A DNA stretch of 36,066 nucleotides from an uncultured Rhodospirillales bacterium (GTDB lineage: Bacteria; Pseudomonadota; Alphaproteobacteria; Acetobacterales; Acetobacteraceae): contig CAIMSN010000054.1 in assembly GCA_903844135.1 (NCBI GenBank), positions 1 to 36,066 on the forward strand, given 5' to 3'. Position 1 is the first letter of the stretch, and every line of letters begins with the position of its first letter. The position numbers and the translations under genes were made by a program. Below the pieces are notes generated by a model, which did no database searches, was not told the origin of the DNA, and saw only the letters and a list, made by a program, of their open reading frames with translations. Shown piece by piece: positions 8,100 through 17,400 of this stretch.

Positions 8100-9761
8100 A
8101 TGGACGGCCAGGCCAAGAAGGCCGATCGACACAGCGCGTTGCGGAGCAGCTACGAGGCGCTGCAGGCCGGACGGTTCGAGGCGGCCCGGGAGCACATCCT
8201 GCCGTTCCTGTCCCCCCCCGGGCTGCAACAGCCTGGACTGCAGCAGCGTGAGCGGCAACTGCCGGACCAGACCGACCTGGAGGCCAGCCTGCTCGGCGGG
8301 CTGGCTCTCGCCGCGTGCGGCGATGCTGTGCTGGCGGCGCCGCTCCTGGTCGGGGTGGCGGCGCGGCGGCCGGACTCGCAGCATCCCTGCGTCGACCTGA
8401 TCTCGGTGCTGCAGCGGCAGTTCAAGGTGCGCGACGCCGAACCGGCGTTTCTCGCCTGCCTGTCGCTCACCCCGGAGAATCCGAAGCTCAGGCTCGCCCA
8501 CGCGCAATTCCTGACCGACATGCGGCGTTTCGAGGAGGCGATGCAAGCGGTCGAGCATTGCCTGCGCCTGCTGCCGGATTACCCGCCGGCGCTGAACCAG
8601 AAGGGCATCATCCTGGTCGGGATCGGCCGCATCGAGGAAGCGCTGACGCTGTTTCGCGCCGTCGTCGGGTCCGAGCCGGGCAACGCGGCCGCCTGGGCCA
8701 ATCTGGGCTGCACCCTGACCGCGGAAGGCGCGTTCGAGGAGGCGCTGTCGGCCTATCGCCGCAGCATCCATATCCGGCCGGCGGATGCCCAGATCAGGCT
8801 CAACCATTCGATCACGCTGCTCAAGGCCGGCCGCCTGGTGCAGGGCTGGCAGGAGCACGAATGGCGATTCCGCCTGCCCGGCCATACCCTCCTGCCGCTC
8901 GACCGCCTGCTGCCGACCCTGACGCCGCACAGCGATCTGAGAGGTCGCAGCGTCCTGCTGACCCACGAGGAAGGCATCGGCGACACGCTGATGATGCTGC
9001 GCTACGTGCCGAAGCTGGCCCGGCTCGGCGCGCGGGTGATCGCCTGGGTACCCGGCTCGCTGGTCGAGCTGGTGGCCAGGGTCGAGGGCATCGCCGGGGT
9101 GATGGCCACCGACACGGTGGAGCTGACCTGCGATTATCATTGCCCGTTCATCAGCCTGCCGCGCGCCTTCGCCTCGCGGCCGGATTCCTGGGGCGCCGCG
9201 GTGCCCTATCTGCGCACCGATCCCGACAAGGTCGCCGCCTTCGCGCGACTGCTGCCGGGCCCCAGGGCCGGGCGCGGCTCCGGGCTCAGGGTCGGTCTGG
9301 TCTGGGGCGGCGCGCCGAGGCTGGAGAATCTGGCCGCCAACGCCATCGACGCCAGGCGCAGCCTGGCGCTGTCCCGGCTGGCGCCGCTCGCCGCGATCCC
9401 GGGCCTGGCGCTGGTCAGCCTGCAGCTCGGCCCGTACGCAGGTCAGTTGAACGATCCGCCGGACGGCATGCGGGTGTTCGATCCGATGCGGCTGGACATG
9501 AGCATGGACGACACCGCGAGCCTGGTCGCTTCGCTCGACATCGTGGTCAGCGTCGACACCTCGGTCGTCCATCTCGCCGGCGGTCTCGGCGTGCCGACGA
9601 TCCTGATGGATCGCTACGATAATTGCTGGCGCTGGTTTTCCGGACGCAGCGACAGCCCCTGGTATCCGTCGCTGACGATCATCCGCCAGGAACGCCCCGG
9701 CGACTGGGACGGGGTGGTGGCGCGCGTCGCCGAACGCCTGCGCGGCCTGGCGACGCGATAG
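8100..9761 (+). CDS. TPR protein with glycosyltransferase-9-like C-terminal region
   Basis: Protein of 553 residues with no signal peptide or membrane span. The first half is built of tetratricopeptide repeats (about residues 60-260), with units such as RFEEAMQAVEHCLRLLPDYPPAL and GRIEEALTLFRAVV. The second half (about 285-550) looks like the heptosyltransferase/ADP-binding fold. HEEGIGDTLMMLRYVPKLA resembles the GDxL start of GT9 proteins, and DTSVVHLAGGLGVPT matches the GT9 DTGPxHLAxALGVP motif, with Ser in place of the usual Gly-Pro. Proteins of this layout are common in alphaproteobacteria and often sit near flagellar or polysaccharide genes. Sugar transfer is not proven. It follows the response regulator by 12 bases. 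Confidence 0.85.
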   Translation: MDGQAKKADRHSALRSSYEALQAGRFEAAREHILPFLSPPGLQQPGLQQRERQLPDQTDLEASLLGGLALAACGDAVLAAPLLVGVAARRPDSQHPCVDLISVLQRQFKVRDAEPAFLACLSLTPENPKLRLAHAQFLTDMRRFEEAMQAVEHCLRLLPDYPPALNQKGIILVGIGRIEEALTLFRAVVGSEPGNAAAWANLGCTLTAEGAFEEALSAYRRSIHIRPADAQIRLNHSITLLKAGRLVQGWQEHEWRFRLPGHTLLPLDRLLPTLTPHSDLRGRSVLLTHEEGIGDTLMMLRYVPKLARLGARVIAWVPGSLVELVARVEGIAGVMATDTVELTCDYHCPFISLPRAFASRPDSWGAAVPYLRTDPDKVAAFARLLPGPRAGRGSGLRVGLVWGGAPRLENLAANAIDARRSLALSRLAPLAAIPGLALVSLQLGPYAGQLNDPPDGMRVFDPMRLDMSMDDTASLVASLDIVVSVDTSVVHLAGGLGVPTILMDRYDNCWRWFSGRSDSPWYPSLTIIRQERPGDWDGVVARVAERLRGLATR

Positions 9762-9780
9762 AGTCCGCCACGCCGCGTGC

Positions 9781-9797
9781 CCGGGGTGCGGCCCCGG
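9781..9797 (+). terminator. GC hairpin after the TPR gene
   Basis: CCGGGG (9781-9786) and CCCCGG (9792-9797) form a six-base-pair all-GC stem with a five-base loop, 20 bases after the TPR stop. No T-run follows. It may be a weak terminator before the M1 peptidase gene. Confidence 0.3.
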
Positions 9798-9870
9798 CAG
9801 CGGCTGTTGCTGCTGCGGGCGCGCGGAGAGACGGGCTTGCGCGGCGCGGAACCAGCCGCAACGATGCCGC

Positions 9871-11922
9871 ATGATCGTCGCACGCCCCGCTCGTCCGCTG
9901 ATCGCCAGCCTGGTCCTGACTCTGGCGTTCGCGATCCACCCGTCCGAAGCCGAACCGCCGGTCCGACATGGCGCGGTGACGCATCCGTCCGATGCCCCGC
10001 CGCCGACCGCCGGCACGCCGGACCCGTCGGCGATCTTCGCGCCGTTCGATGCCGGCAACGCGCCGAACGCGTATCGCTCGGCCAGCGGCAGGCCCGGACC
10101 CGCCTACTGGCAGAACCGTGTCGACACCACCATCGCGGCCTCGATCGATCCGGCGACGCATGTGCTGCGCGGCAGCGAGACCCTCGCCTACGTCAACAAC
10201 TCTCCCGATCCGCTCGACGTTCTCTGGGTGCAGCTCGACCAGGACATCTATCGCCGGGACAGCCGCGCCCGTTTCACCGACGCCTATCTGGCCGACGAGT
10301 CCACCGACGGCGACGTGATCGAAAGCGTGCGGATCACGCAGGACGGCCGGATGGTCGACGTGCCGTATCGCATCACCGACACGCGCATGCGGATCGATCT
10401 TCCGTCCGTGCTGGCGGCCAAGGGCGGCCGGATCCGGCTGCAGATCGCCTGGCACTACACCGTGCCCGGCCCGTGGGGCGGACGCACCGCGGTGACCCCG
10501 AGCAGCAACGGCGACATCTACGAGATCGGACAATGGTTCCCGCGCATGGCGGTCTATGACGATCTGCGCGGCTGGGACAGCGCGCCCTATCTCGGCCAGG
10601 AATTCTACCTGGAATACGGCGACATCGACTACAGCGTCACGGTGCCCAGAAGCTTCATCGTCCAGGGCTCCGGGGCGCTGCTCAACCCGGACCAGGTGCT
10701 GACCGCGACGCAGCGCGCGCGCCTGGCACGGGCCGCCGCCAGCGACCGGACGGTGATGATCCGGGCGCCGTCCGAGGTGAAGGATCCGTCCACCCGTCCG
10801 GCCGGATCCGGCCCGCTGACCTGGCACTTCAGGATGAACAACACGCGCGACGTGGCGTTCGCCGCCTCGGCCGCGTTCGCCTGGGACGCGGCGCGAATCG
10901 CCCTGCCGCCGGTCTCGCCGGCGCCGGGCGCAGCGCCGGTTCCGCGCCTGGCGATGTCGATCTATCCGGTCGAGGCGGCACGCAACTGGGAGCGCTCGAC
11001 CGAATACGTCAAGCACGCGATCGAGTATTTCTCGGAGAAATGGTACGCCTATCCCTGGCCGGACGCGGTCAATCTCGCCGGCCACGGCGCGGGCATGGAA
11101 TATCCCGGCATGGCGTTCGACGGGATCGACGACAAGGGCGCGGAGCTGTTCTGGATCACCACCCACGAGCTCGGCCATGGCTGGTTCCCGATGATCGTCG
11201 GCTCCAACGAGCGCCGCAACGCCTTCGTCGACGAGGGCTTCAACACCTTCATCGACGTCTATGCCTCGGACCATTTCAACCACGGCGAATTCGCGCCCAA
11301 GCGCGATCCGGAATACGCGCCCGGCGGCGGCAATCCCGTCGACGAGATCATTCCCTGGCTGCGCGATTTGAACGCACCGGCGATGCTGGCGCCGTCGGAC
11401 CAGGTGATCGAGCGCTACCGCCATCCGATCACCTATTTCAAATCCGCCCTCGGCCTGGTGCTGCTGCGCGAGCAGATCCTCGGCCCGGACCGGTTCGATC
11501 CGGCGTTCCGCCGCTACATCGCCGCCTGGGCCTACAAGCATCCGACCCCGTACGATTTCTTCCGCTTCATGGACAGCGAGGCCGGCGAGGACCTCTCCTG
11601 GTGGTGGCGCGGCTGGTACCAGCACAACTGGACGCTCGATCTCGGACTAGCCGGCGCGGCCTATGTCGATGGCGATCCGGCAAAGGGCCTCGATGTCACC
11701 CTGGTCAACAAGGGCTGGCTGGTGATGCCGGCGCGGCTGCGCCTCACCGCCGCCGACGGCACCCAGAGCACGGTGACGGTGCCGGTGGAAAGCTGGATGA
11801 AGGGCGACAGCGCGCGGGTTCGTCTGCCGACGCGCAGCAGGATGCGCTCGATCGTGCTCGATGCCGATCATGCCCTGCCGGACACCGATCGCGGCAACAA
11901 CGTCCTGATCCTGCCGCCGTGA
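9871..11922 (+). CDS. Exported M1-family zinc metallopeptidase
   Basis: Aminopeptidase-type peptidase of 683 residues. A short basic start and hydrophobic stretch LIASLVLTLAFAIHPSEA act as a signal peptide, so it works in the periplasm or outside. The beta-sheet N-terminal M1 domain leads to the catalytic domain. GAGMEYPG corresponds to the substrate-binding GAMEN loop. The zinc site HELGH is at residues 432-436, with the third ligand Glu455 exactly 18 residues after His436, as M1 requires. A Tyr in ITYFKSA is a candidate transition-state residue. The C-terminal ~100 residues form a beta-rich tail. No clear Shine-Dalgarno precedes the ATG. It converges on the GGDEF-EAL gene, leaving 19 bases between stops. 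The peptide substrate is unknown. Confidence 0.93.
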   Translation: MIVARPARPLIASLVLTLAFAIHPSEAEPPVRHGAVTHPSDAPPPTAGTPDPSAIFAPFDAGNAPNAYRSASGRPGPAYWQNRVDTTIAASIDPATHVLRGSETLAYVNNSPDPLDVLWVQLDQDIYRRDSRARFTDAYLADESTDGDVIESVRITQDGRMVDVPYRITDTRMRIDLPSVLAAKGGRIRLQIAWHYTVPGPWGGRTAVTPSSNGDIYEIGQWFPRMAVYDDLRGWDSAPYLGQEFYLEYGDIDYSVTVPRSFIVQGSGALLNPDQVLTATQRARLARAAASDRTVMIRAPSEVKDPSTRPAGSGPLTWHFRMNNTRDVAFAASAAFAWDAARIALPPVSPAPGAAPVPRLAMSIYPVEAARNWERSTEYVKHAIEYFSEKWYAYPWPDAVNLAGHGAGMEYPGMAFDGIDDKGAELFWITTHELGHGWFPMIVGSNERRNAFVDEGFNTFIDVYASDHFNHGEFAPKRDPEYAPGGGNPVDEIIPWLRDLNAPAMLAPSDQVIERYRHPITYFKSALGLVLLREQILGPDRFDPAFRRYIAAWAYKHPTPYDFFRFMDSEAGEDLSWWWRGWYQHNWTLDLGLAGAAYVDGDPAKGLDVTLVNKGWLVMPARLRLTAADGTQSTVTVPVESWMKGDSARVRLPTRSRMRSIVLDADHALPDTDRGNNVLILPP

Positions 11923-11941
11923 CGGGGCCGGGACGGCCTGG

Positions 11942-14194
11942 TCAGACCAGTTCGCGATAGCGCGGCGCCCAGCGCTCCGACACGCGCCGGCCGGCGAGCG
12001 CGTCGAGCGTCGCCGCGAGCTGCGGCAGGGCGACCGGGCGGCTGAAATAGAATCCCTGCAGCCCGTCGCAGCCTTCGACGCGCAGGAAATCATGTTGCCC
12101 GCTGGTCTCGACGCCTTCGGCGACGCACGAGATACCGAGCGCCTGGCTGAGCCGGATCACCGCGCGCAGGATGGTGCGCGCCTCGTCGCCCTCCTGGATC
12201 CTGGCCGTGAACGACCGCTCGATCTTGATCATGTCGAACGAAAAGCATTGCAGGTAGGACAGCGACGCGTAGCCGGTTCCGAAATCGTCGAGCGCGATCT
12301 GCACGCCGAGTGCGCGCAGCGCGTTGAGCACCGCGAGATTGCCGACATCGTCGAGCAGCGGAACCGATTCGGTGATCTCGAGCATCAGCCGGCGTGGCGG
12401 CAGCCCGGTCGCGCGGAGCGTGTCGGCGACCGTCTGCACCAGCCCCGGATGGCGGATCTGCACCGACGAAAGATTGACCGCCATCACGAGCTCGGCCGGC
12501 AACGACGCCGCATCGCGGCAGGCCTGCTCGATCACCCACTGGCCGATCGGCACGATCATGCCGTTGCTTTCCGCCTCGGGAATGAAATCGAGCGGCGAGA
12601 CCAGCCCGCGGACCGGGTGGTTCCACCGCAGCAGCGCCTCCAGCGCGCGCACCTTGCCGCTGCTGGCGTCGACCACCGGCTGGTAGGCCAGGGAGAATTG
12701 CTGCCGGTCGAGCGCGTCGCTCATGTCGGCCTTGAGCGCCTGCCGCAGCCTGAGGCGCTCGTCCATCTCCATGGAGAACAGGCAGCAGCGGCCGCGACCC
12801 GCCTGCCTGGCGCGGGTCAGAGCGAGATCGACGTTCTGCAGCAGCACATCCGCGACCGCGCCGTCGGCGGGACACATCGTCAGGCCGATCGCCGCACTGA
12901 TCGAGACCGAAGAGGCGTCCAGGGCGACCGGCGCCGACAGGGTGCGCAGGATGCGATCGGCCAGCCGGACGGCTTCCTCCGGCAGCGCGACATCGGCGAG
13001 GATGATGAAGAACGCGTCGCCGCCTTCATGCGCCAGCAGATCGGTCTGACGGATGCAGGCGCCGATCCTGGTCGCGACCTGGGCCAGCAGCCGGTCGCCA
13101 AATTCGTGACCGAGCGTGTCGCTCATCGCACGGAAATCGTAGAGTTCCAGACGGAGCAGAGCGAAATGCCGCCCGCGTCCGACGGCGGCGAGATGCTGTT
13201 CCAGCATCATGGTGAAATGCGCGCGATTGCCGAGCCCGGTCAGCACGTCGTAATAAGCGAGGTGCGCGACCCGAATGTGATCCAGCCGGCGGGCATGCAC
13301 ATCCTCGATCAGGCCGCACCAGCGCGTGATCGCGCCGGAGCCGTCGCGCCTGGGCGTCGCATGGGCATGGAACCAGTGGAACACGTCGCCGTCGACGCGA
13401 AGACGGAACTCGACATCGAGGGTGGTTCCGGAGCCGAGCGCCTGGGTCCAGCGCTGATGCAACGCCTCGGCGTCGTCGGGATGCACCAGAGCACGGAGCG
13501 CATCCTGCAGCCGTCCGGGATGATGCGGACCGAACAGCGCCTGCAGGCGATCGGCCGCCTCGATGATCTCGCCGCTCGCATCGGTGGTCCAGACCATGTG
13601 CGGACCGTGGGCGACGGTCTCCTGGTAGGTCTCGAGCGCATCGCACAGGCCGAGCGCCTGCGCCGCCGAGTCGCGTATGTCGGCCAGCAGCGCCATCTGG
13701 CGGGCACCGATCCGGCGCGGCTTCGCGTCGCACACGCAGAGCGCACCGCGGGCGGCTCCGTCCGGTCCTGAGAGGCGGACCAGGGCGAGAAATCGCACCG
13801 GCTGGTCGCCGAGCCGCAGCCTGAGACCGGCCGGCGCCGGGGCGGCTTCCAAGTCCGGGATCACCAGCACGTCGTCGGTGCGGCGACGCAGCAGCCCGGT
13901 CAGGCCGCCGACGACGTCCGGCCCGTCGCCAGTCGGTATCGGTCCCGCGGAGACCACGATCCGGGCACGATCCTGCGCCTGGACGACGATCAGCGCGGAC
14001 GGCAGGCCGAGTCCCCTGCTCAGCATCCTGGCCAGCGGCGCGAGCGCCGTCTCCAGGGCACGACTCTCGACGGCGTCCCGCGCGGAGCCGTCCGGCCGCG
14101 GCGGTTGCGGAAGGGTCTCGCCTGCGCCGGGCGCGCCACGGCCGGACGGTCGAGCCTCCGGCCCCTCGCGCTTCCGGAAGTCGGCCTGGCTCAT
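11942..14194 (-). CDS. GAF-PAS-GGDEF-EAL protein, probable c-di-GMP phosphodiesterase
   Basis: Cytosolic regulator of 750 residues. In order it has a GAF-like domain (about 50-195), a PAS domain (about 205-315, with TDASGEIIEA and a PAC-type WCGLIEDV), GGDEF (about 325-485) and EAL (about 495-735). The cyclase site reads GGDAF (391-395), so the catalytic Glu is Ala394 and synthesis should be lost. The I-site RQTD (382-385) is kept. The EAL site looks complete: Glu519 in EALLRW, then VNLSSVQ, EITES, DDFGTGY, IKIERSF, EGVET and GLQGFYFSRP. It is therefore predicted to hydrolyse c-di-GMP, with the GGDAF domain as a possible GTP- or c-di-GMP-sensing module. The N-terminal 45 residues are low-complexity. 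There are no membrane spans. Confidence 0.93.
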   Translation of the reverse strand: MSQADFRKREGPEARPSGRGAPGAGETLPQPPRPDGSARDAVESRALETALAPLARMLSRGLGLPSALIVVQAQDRARIVVSAGPIPTGDGPDVVGGLTGLLRRRTDDVLVIPDLEAAPAPAGLRLRLGDQPVRFLALVRLSGPDGAARGALCVCDAKPRRIGARQMALLADIRDSAAQALGLCDALETYQETVAHGPHMVWTTDASGEIIEAADRLQALFGPHHPGRLQDALRALVHPDDAEALHQRWTQALGSGTTLDVEFRLRVDGDVFHWFHAHATPRRDGSGAITRWCGLIEDVHARRLDHIRVAHLAYYDVLTGLGNRAHFTMMLEQHLAAVGRGRHFALLRLELYDFRAMSDTLGHEFGDRLLAQVATRIGACIRQTDLLAHEGGDAFFIILADVALPEEAVRLADRILRTLSAPVALDASSVSISAAIGLTMCPADGAVADVLLQNVDLALTRARQAGRGRCCLFSMEMDERLRLRQALKADMSDALDRQQFSLAYQPVVDASSGKVRALEALLRWNHPVRGLVSPLDFIPEAESNGMIVPIGQWVIEQACRDAASLPAELVMAVNLSSVQIRHPGLVQTVADTLRATGLPPRRLMLEITESVPLLDDVGNLAVLNALRALGVQIALDDFGTGYASLSYLQCFSFDMIKIERSFTARIQEGDEARTILRAVIRLSQALGISCVAEGVETSGQHDFLRVEGCDGLQGFYFSRPVALPQLAATLDALAGRRVSERWAPRYRELV

Positions 14195-14408
14195 GACGGC
14201 GTGATCCGGCGCGAATGGAACGCCCGTCGCCGCCCGGACCGCCCTCGTCTGATTCTAAGGCGCATGTTCACGGCTTTTCATGTGCAACCCTCAATAGCGG
14301 GCGGAGTCACATTGATCGCATGGAGCGTGCTACGTCCGGATCGTCTCGGCAAGGAAATAAGGCTGCGCGAATTGGTGCGTTGTCGTCGAAGACGAGAAGA
14401 TTATCGTT

Positions 14409-17400
14409 TCAATACTGGAATTGATATTTCAGCGCCACCGAACTGCCGGGATCGTTCTCGGGCGTGATCACCCCGGTTGTGGCGCCGCCGGTGCCGACCG
14501 TGGTCAGCAGCTTGAGCCGGCGGGTGAGGTCGATCTGCACCTGCGCCTGGGTGCCGCCGCCGCTGGTCGCCTGCTTGGCGCCGACATACACGCCGCGGGC
14601 CACGTATTTTCCGGCTTCCACGCTGGCGCCGCTGTTGTTGCTGCCGCCGCTGCCGACAGCGAGCCGGTCGAGCCCGAGCGACTTGCGCACCGTGCCGAGC
14701 GGGTCGAATCCACCGCTGCCGGAGCCGGTGAGCGAGGCGAGCGCGGTGGCGATCTGGGCGATCTGCAGCGGGCTGAGCGACTTCATGTCCTGGCCGAACA
14801 GGATCAGCGCCAGCACCTGGTCCTGCGGCAGCGGCGGGGTCGAACTCAGCGAGATCTTCGGCGCGCTCGCATAGCCGCCGACATTGAGCTGGGCGATGGT
14901 GGCGTTGACCACGCTCTGCGCGACGAAATCGAGCGTCGGGTCGATCTTGTGCCCGACTCCGGCACCGTTGAAGCCGACCCGGCCCTTGGTGAAGGTCAGC
15001 GAGATGCCGGCCAGGTCGAAAGTGCCGCGTCGCAGCGTGAAGCCGCCGCCGATCTGCGGCGAGGCCGACGTGCCGCCGACATGCAGCTTGCCGCCGAGTT
15101 CGGCGTCGAGCCCGTGGCCGCGGACGAAGATCTGGCCCGGCGCGTTCAGGGTGACGTCGAGGCCGATCAACAGCGGCGGCGCGGTGTCGGCCGGGGCCGG
15201 CTTGTCGCCGGGCCGGATCACGTCGAGCTGGGCCACGGAGGGCGGCAGCGCATTGGGGATGTTGATCGCGGCGTCGTCGATGGTGACGCTGCCGCCGACA
15301 TCGAGCCGGCTCGCGGCCAGCCCGTGCGCGCGGATGTCGGCATCGAGCGTGGCCGTCAGCAGGTCGCTGGACAGCGGACGCGCCTTGCTGGCGACGATCC
15401 GCAGATCGACCGGCAGGCCGGGCGCCAGCGCGCCGACGCTGCCGCTGACCTGGATCGTGCCGTCGCCGGCATGGGCGATCAGATGGTCGATGGCGATGCT
15501 CTTGCCGGACGCGCGGAGCAGCGAATCGATCGCGGTGAGCCGCACGCCCTGGGCGAAATCCTGGAACTGGCCGTTCGACAGGCGCAGCGTCCCGTCCAGC
15601 GACGGATTGGCCGCGGTGCCGGAGACGCTCATCGCCAGAGCGAGCTGTCCATCGAGCTGCCGTCCCTGCGCCCCGAGGATGGCGTTGGCGAGCTTGAGGT
15701 CGACGGTGCCGTCGGCGCGCAGCGCCAGCGGGCCGGTCGCCGACAGCGGGGCGGTGCCGGTCACCGCGAGCGCGACGCTGGGCCCCGCATTCAGATGCGC
15801 CGCGACCCTGGCGCTGCCGCCGGCCAGCGCCAGCTCGGCCAGCAGGCTGGCCGGCGGCAGCGAGGCGGCCGGGCCTGAGCGCAGCCGCAGCCCGCCGGCG
15901 GTGAGATGCACGGTGCCTTCCGGCCTGGCTGTGGTGCCGGTCAGGTGCGCCTCCGCTTCGATCACGCCGGCGGCGTCGAGGGTCGGCGCGAACGGCCTGG
16001 CCAGGGCCGGAGTGACGTTGGCGATGCGCGCGGTGAGGGCGAGGCGCGGCATGATCTCGCCGGCCACGTCGATGGTCGCCGGAGAAGCGCCAAGGGCGGC
16101 GCCGGCCGGAGCGACGGTCAGCCGCAGCCGGTCGACCGACTTGCTCGCGCCGAAGGCGATCGTCGCCGGCGCCTGCAGCCGGACGGTCTCGCCCTTGACG
16201 GTCGCCAGCAGGCGCGACAGGGCGAGCCTGGTGTGCGGCAGGTCGAGGCGCAGCGCCGCGTCGAGCGTGGCCGGGCCGCCGGCGAGGTTCACCAGGTCGG
16301 CCTTGGCGGCGATGTCGAGCGCGGTCTGCGGTCCGCGCGCGGTCGCGTGCGCCTGGCCGCCGATGGCGCCGGCCCTGATCCCGGTGGCGTCGAGCCGCAG
16401 ATCCACCGACGGGCTGGCGATCGGATCTAGCACGGTGCCGGCCAGGGCCAGCTTGCCGACGCTGGCGCTCTGCAGGCCGCCATCGGCATGCAGGTCGATG
16501 GCGACCCGCGGCGCGGCGCCCGCCGCCTGGCTGGTCCTCACCTCCGCCTGGACGCTGCCGGAGACCGGCTGGCCGAGCAGCGGCTGCAGATCGCGCAGCC
16601 GGGCCATCTTCAGCGACAGGGCGCCGAGCGGCAGCTTCGCGCCGGCCGGCAGGGTCAGGTCGGCGCGGCCGGCGGCACTCTTCCAGTCCAGCGCGTCGAG
16701 GGTGAGATGCAGCGCGCCGTCGGCCAGGCGGGCCGCTTCGGCCTTGAGGGTCAGCGGCGCGCGATCGACGGTGCCGGTCAGGGCGATGCTGCCCTGCGGC
16801 GCGCCCGGCAGATGCTGCGCGTCGACGATCAGGTGCAGCGGACCGGTCGGCATGGTGGCGGTGCCGGGATTGCCGGTCGCGTCGACATGGGCGGCGATGT
16901 CGTTGGTCGGCCCGGTCGCCGTGCCGGTCAGCGACAGGGCGCCGCGCAGGCTGGGGAGAGCGTGCTCGAGCATCGGCAGCACGAGGGCGAAACGCGTGTC
17001 GAGCACGTTCGTGCGGTCGGTCCCGGACGCGGTGAGATGAAGCGCGGCGCCATCGAGCGTCAGGCCGCGCAGGGCGAGATCGGCGCCATCCTTGGCGGCC
17101 TCGAGCGAGAGATGGCCGGTCTGGCCGATCAGCCCGACCGCCTGGGGCTGGCCGCCGGTGACCGCCAGCCTGCCGTCGAGCTTGAGGTTCGCCTTCTGCC
17201 CGTCGAGCGACACGCCGACATCGAACGCGGCATGTCCCTGAAGGTCGGTGCCACCGGCGGCGGCCAGCGGCGCCAGGTCCGGCAGGGTGAGGGCGAGCGT
17301 GCCGTGCAGCGGTTGCGCGGTGAGGATATGGCCGGTGAGGCCGGCCAGAGGATGCGACAGCACCAGGTCGAGCGGCCGGTCGGGCCGGTGCGGGTCGTAG

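Noticed and set aside
7572-10058. 828-codon open frame on the minus strand
   Set aside because: It lies antisense to the receiver and TPR genes, and its protein is Arg/Gln/Gly-rich with no domain. GC-rich codon bias keeps such shadow frames open.
9679-11625. 648-codon minus-strand frame
   Set aside because: Antisense to the M1 peptidase, which has complete catalytic motifs; the reverse frame has none.
12092-13771. 559-codon plus-strand frame opposite the GGDEF-EAL gene
   Set aside because: Shadow frame with no recognisable domain.
14383-14395. TCGTC-GAA-GACGA mini-hairpin after tamB
   Set aside because: Only five base pairs and no T-run; too weak to call a terminator. The 14195-14408 gap otherwise shows no gene.
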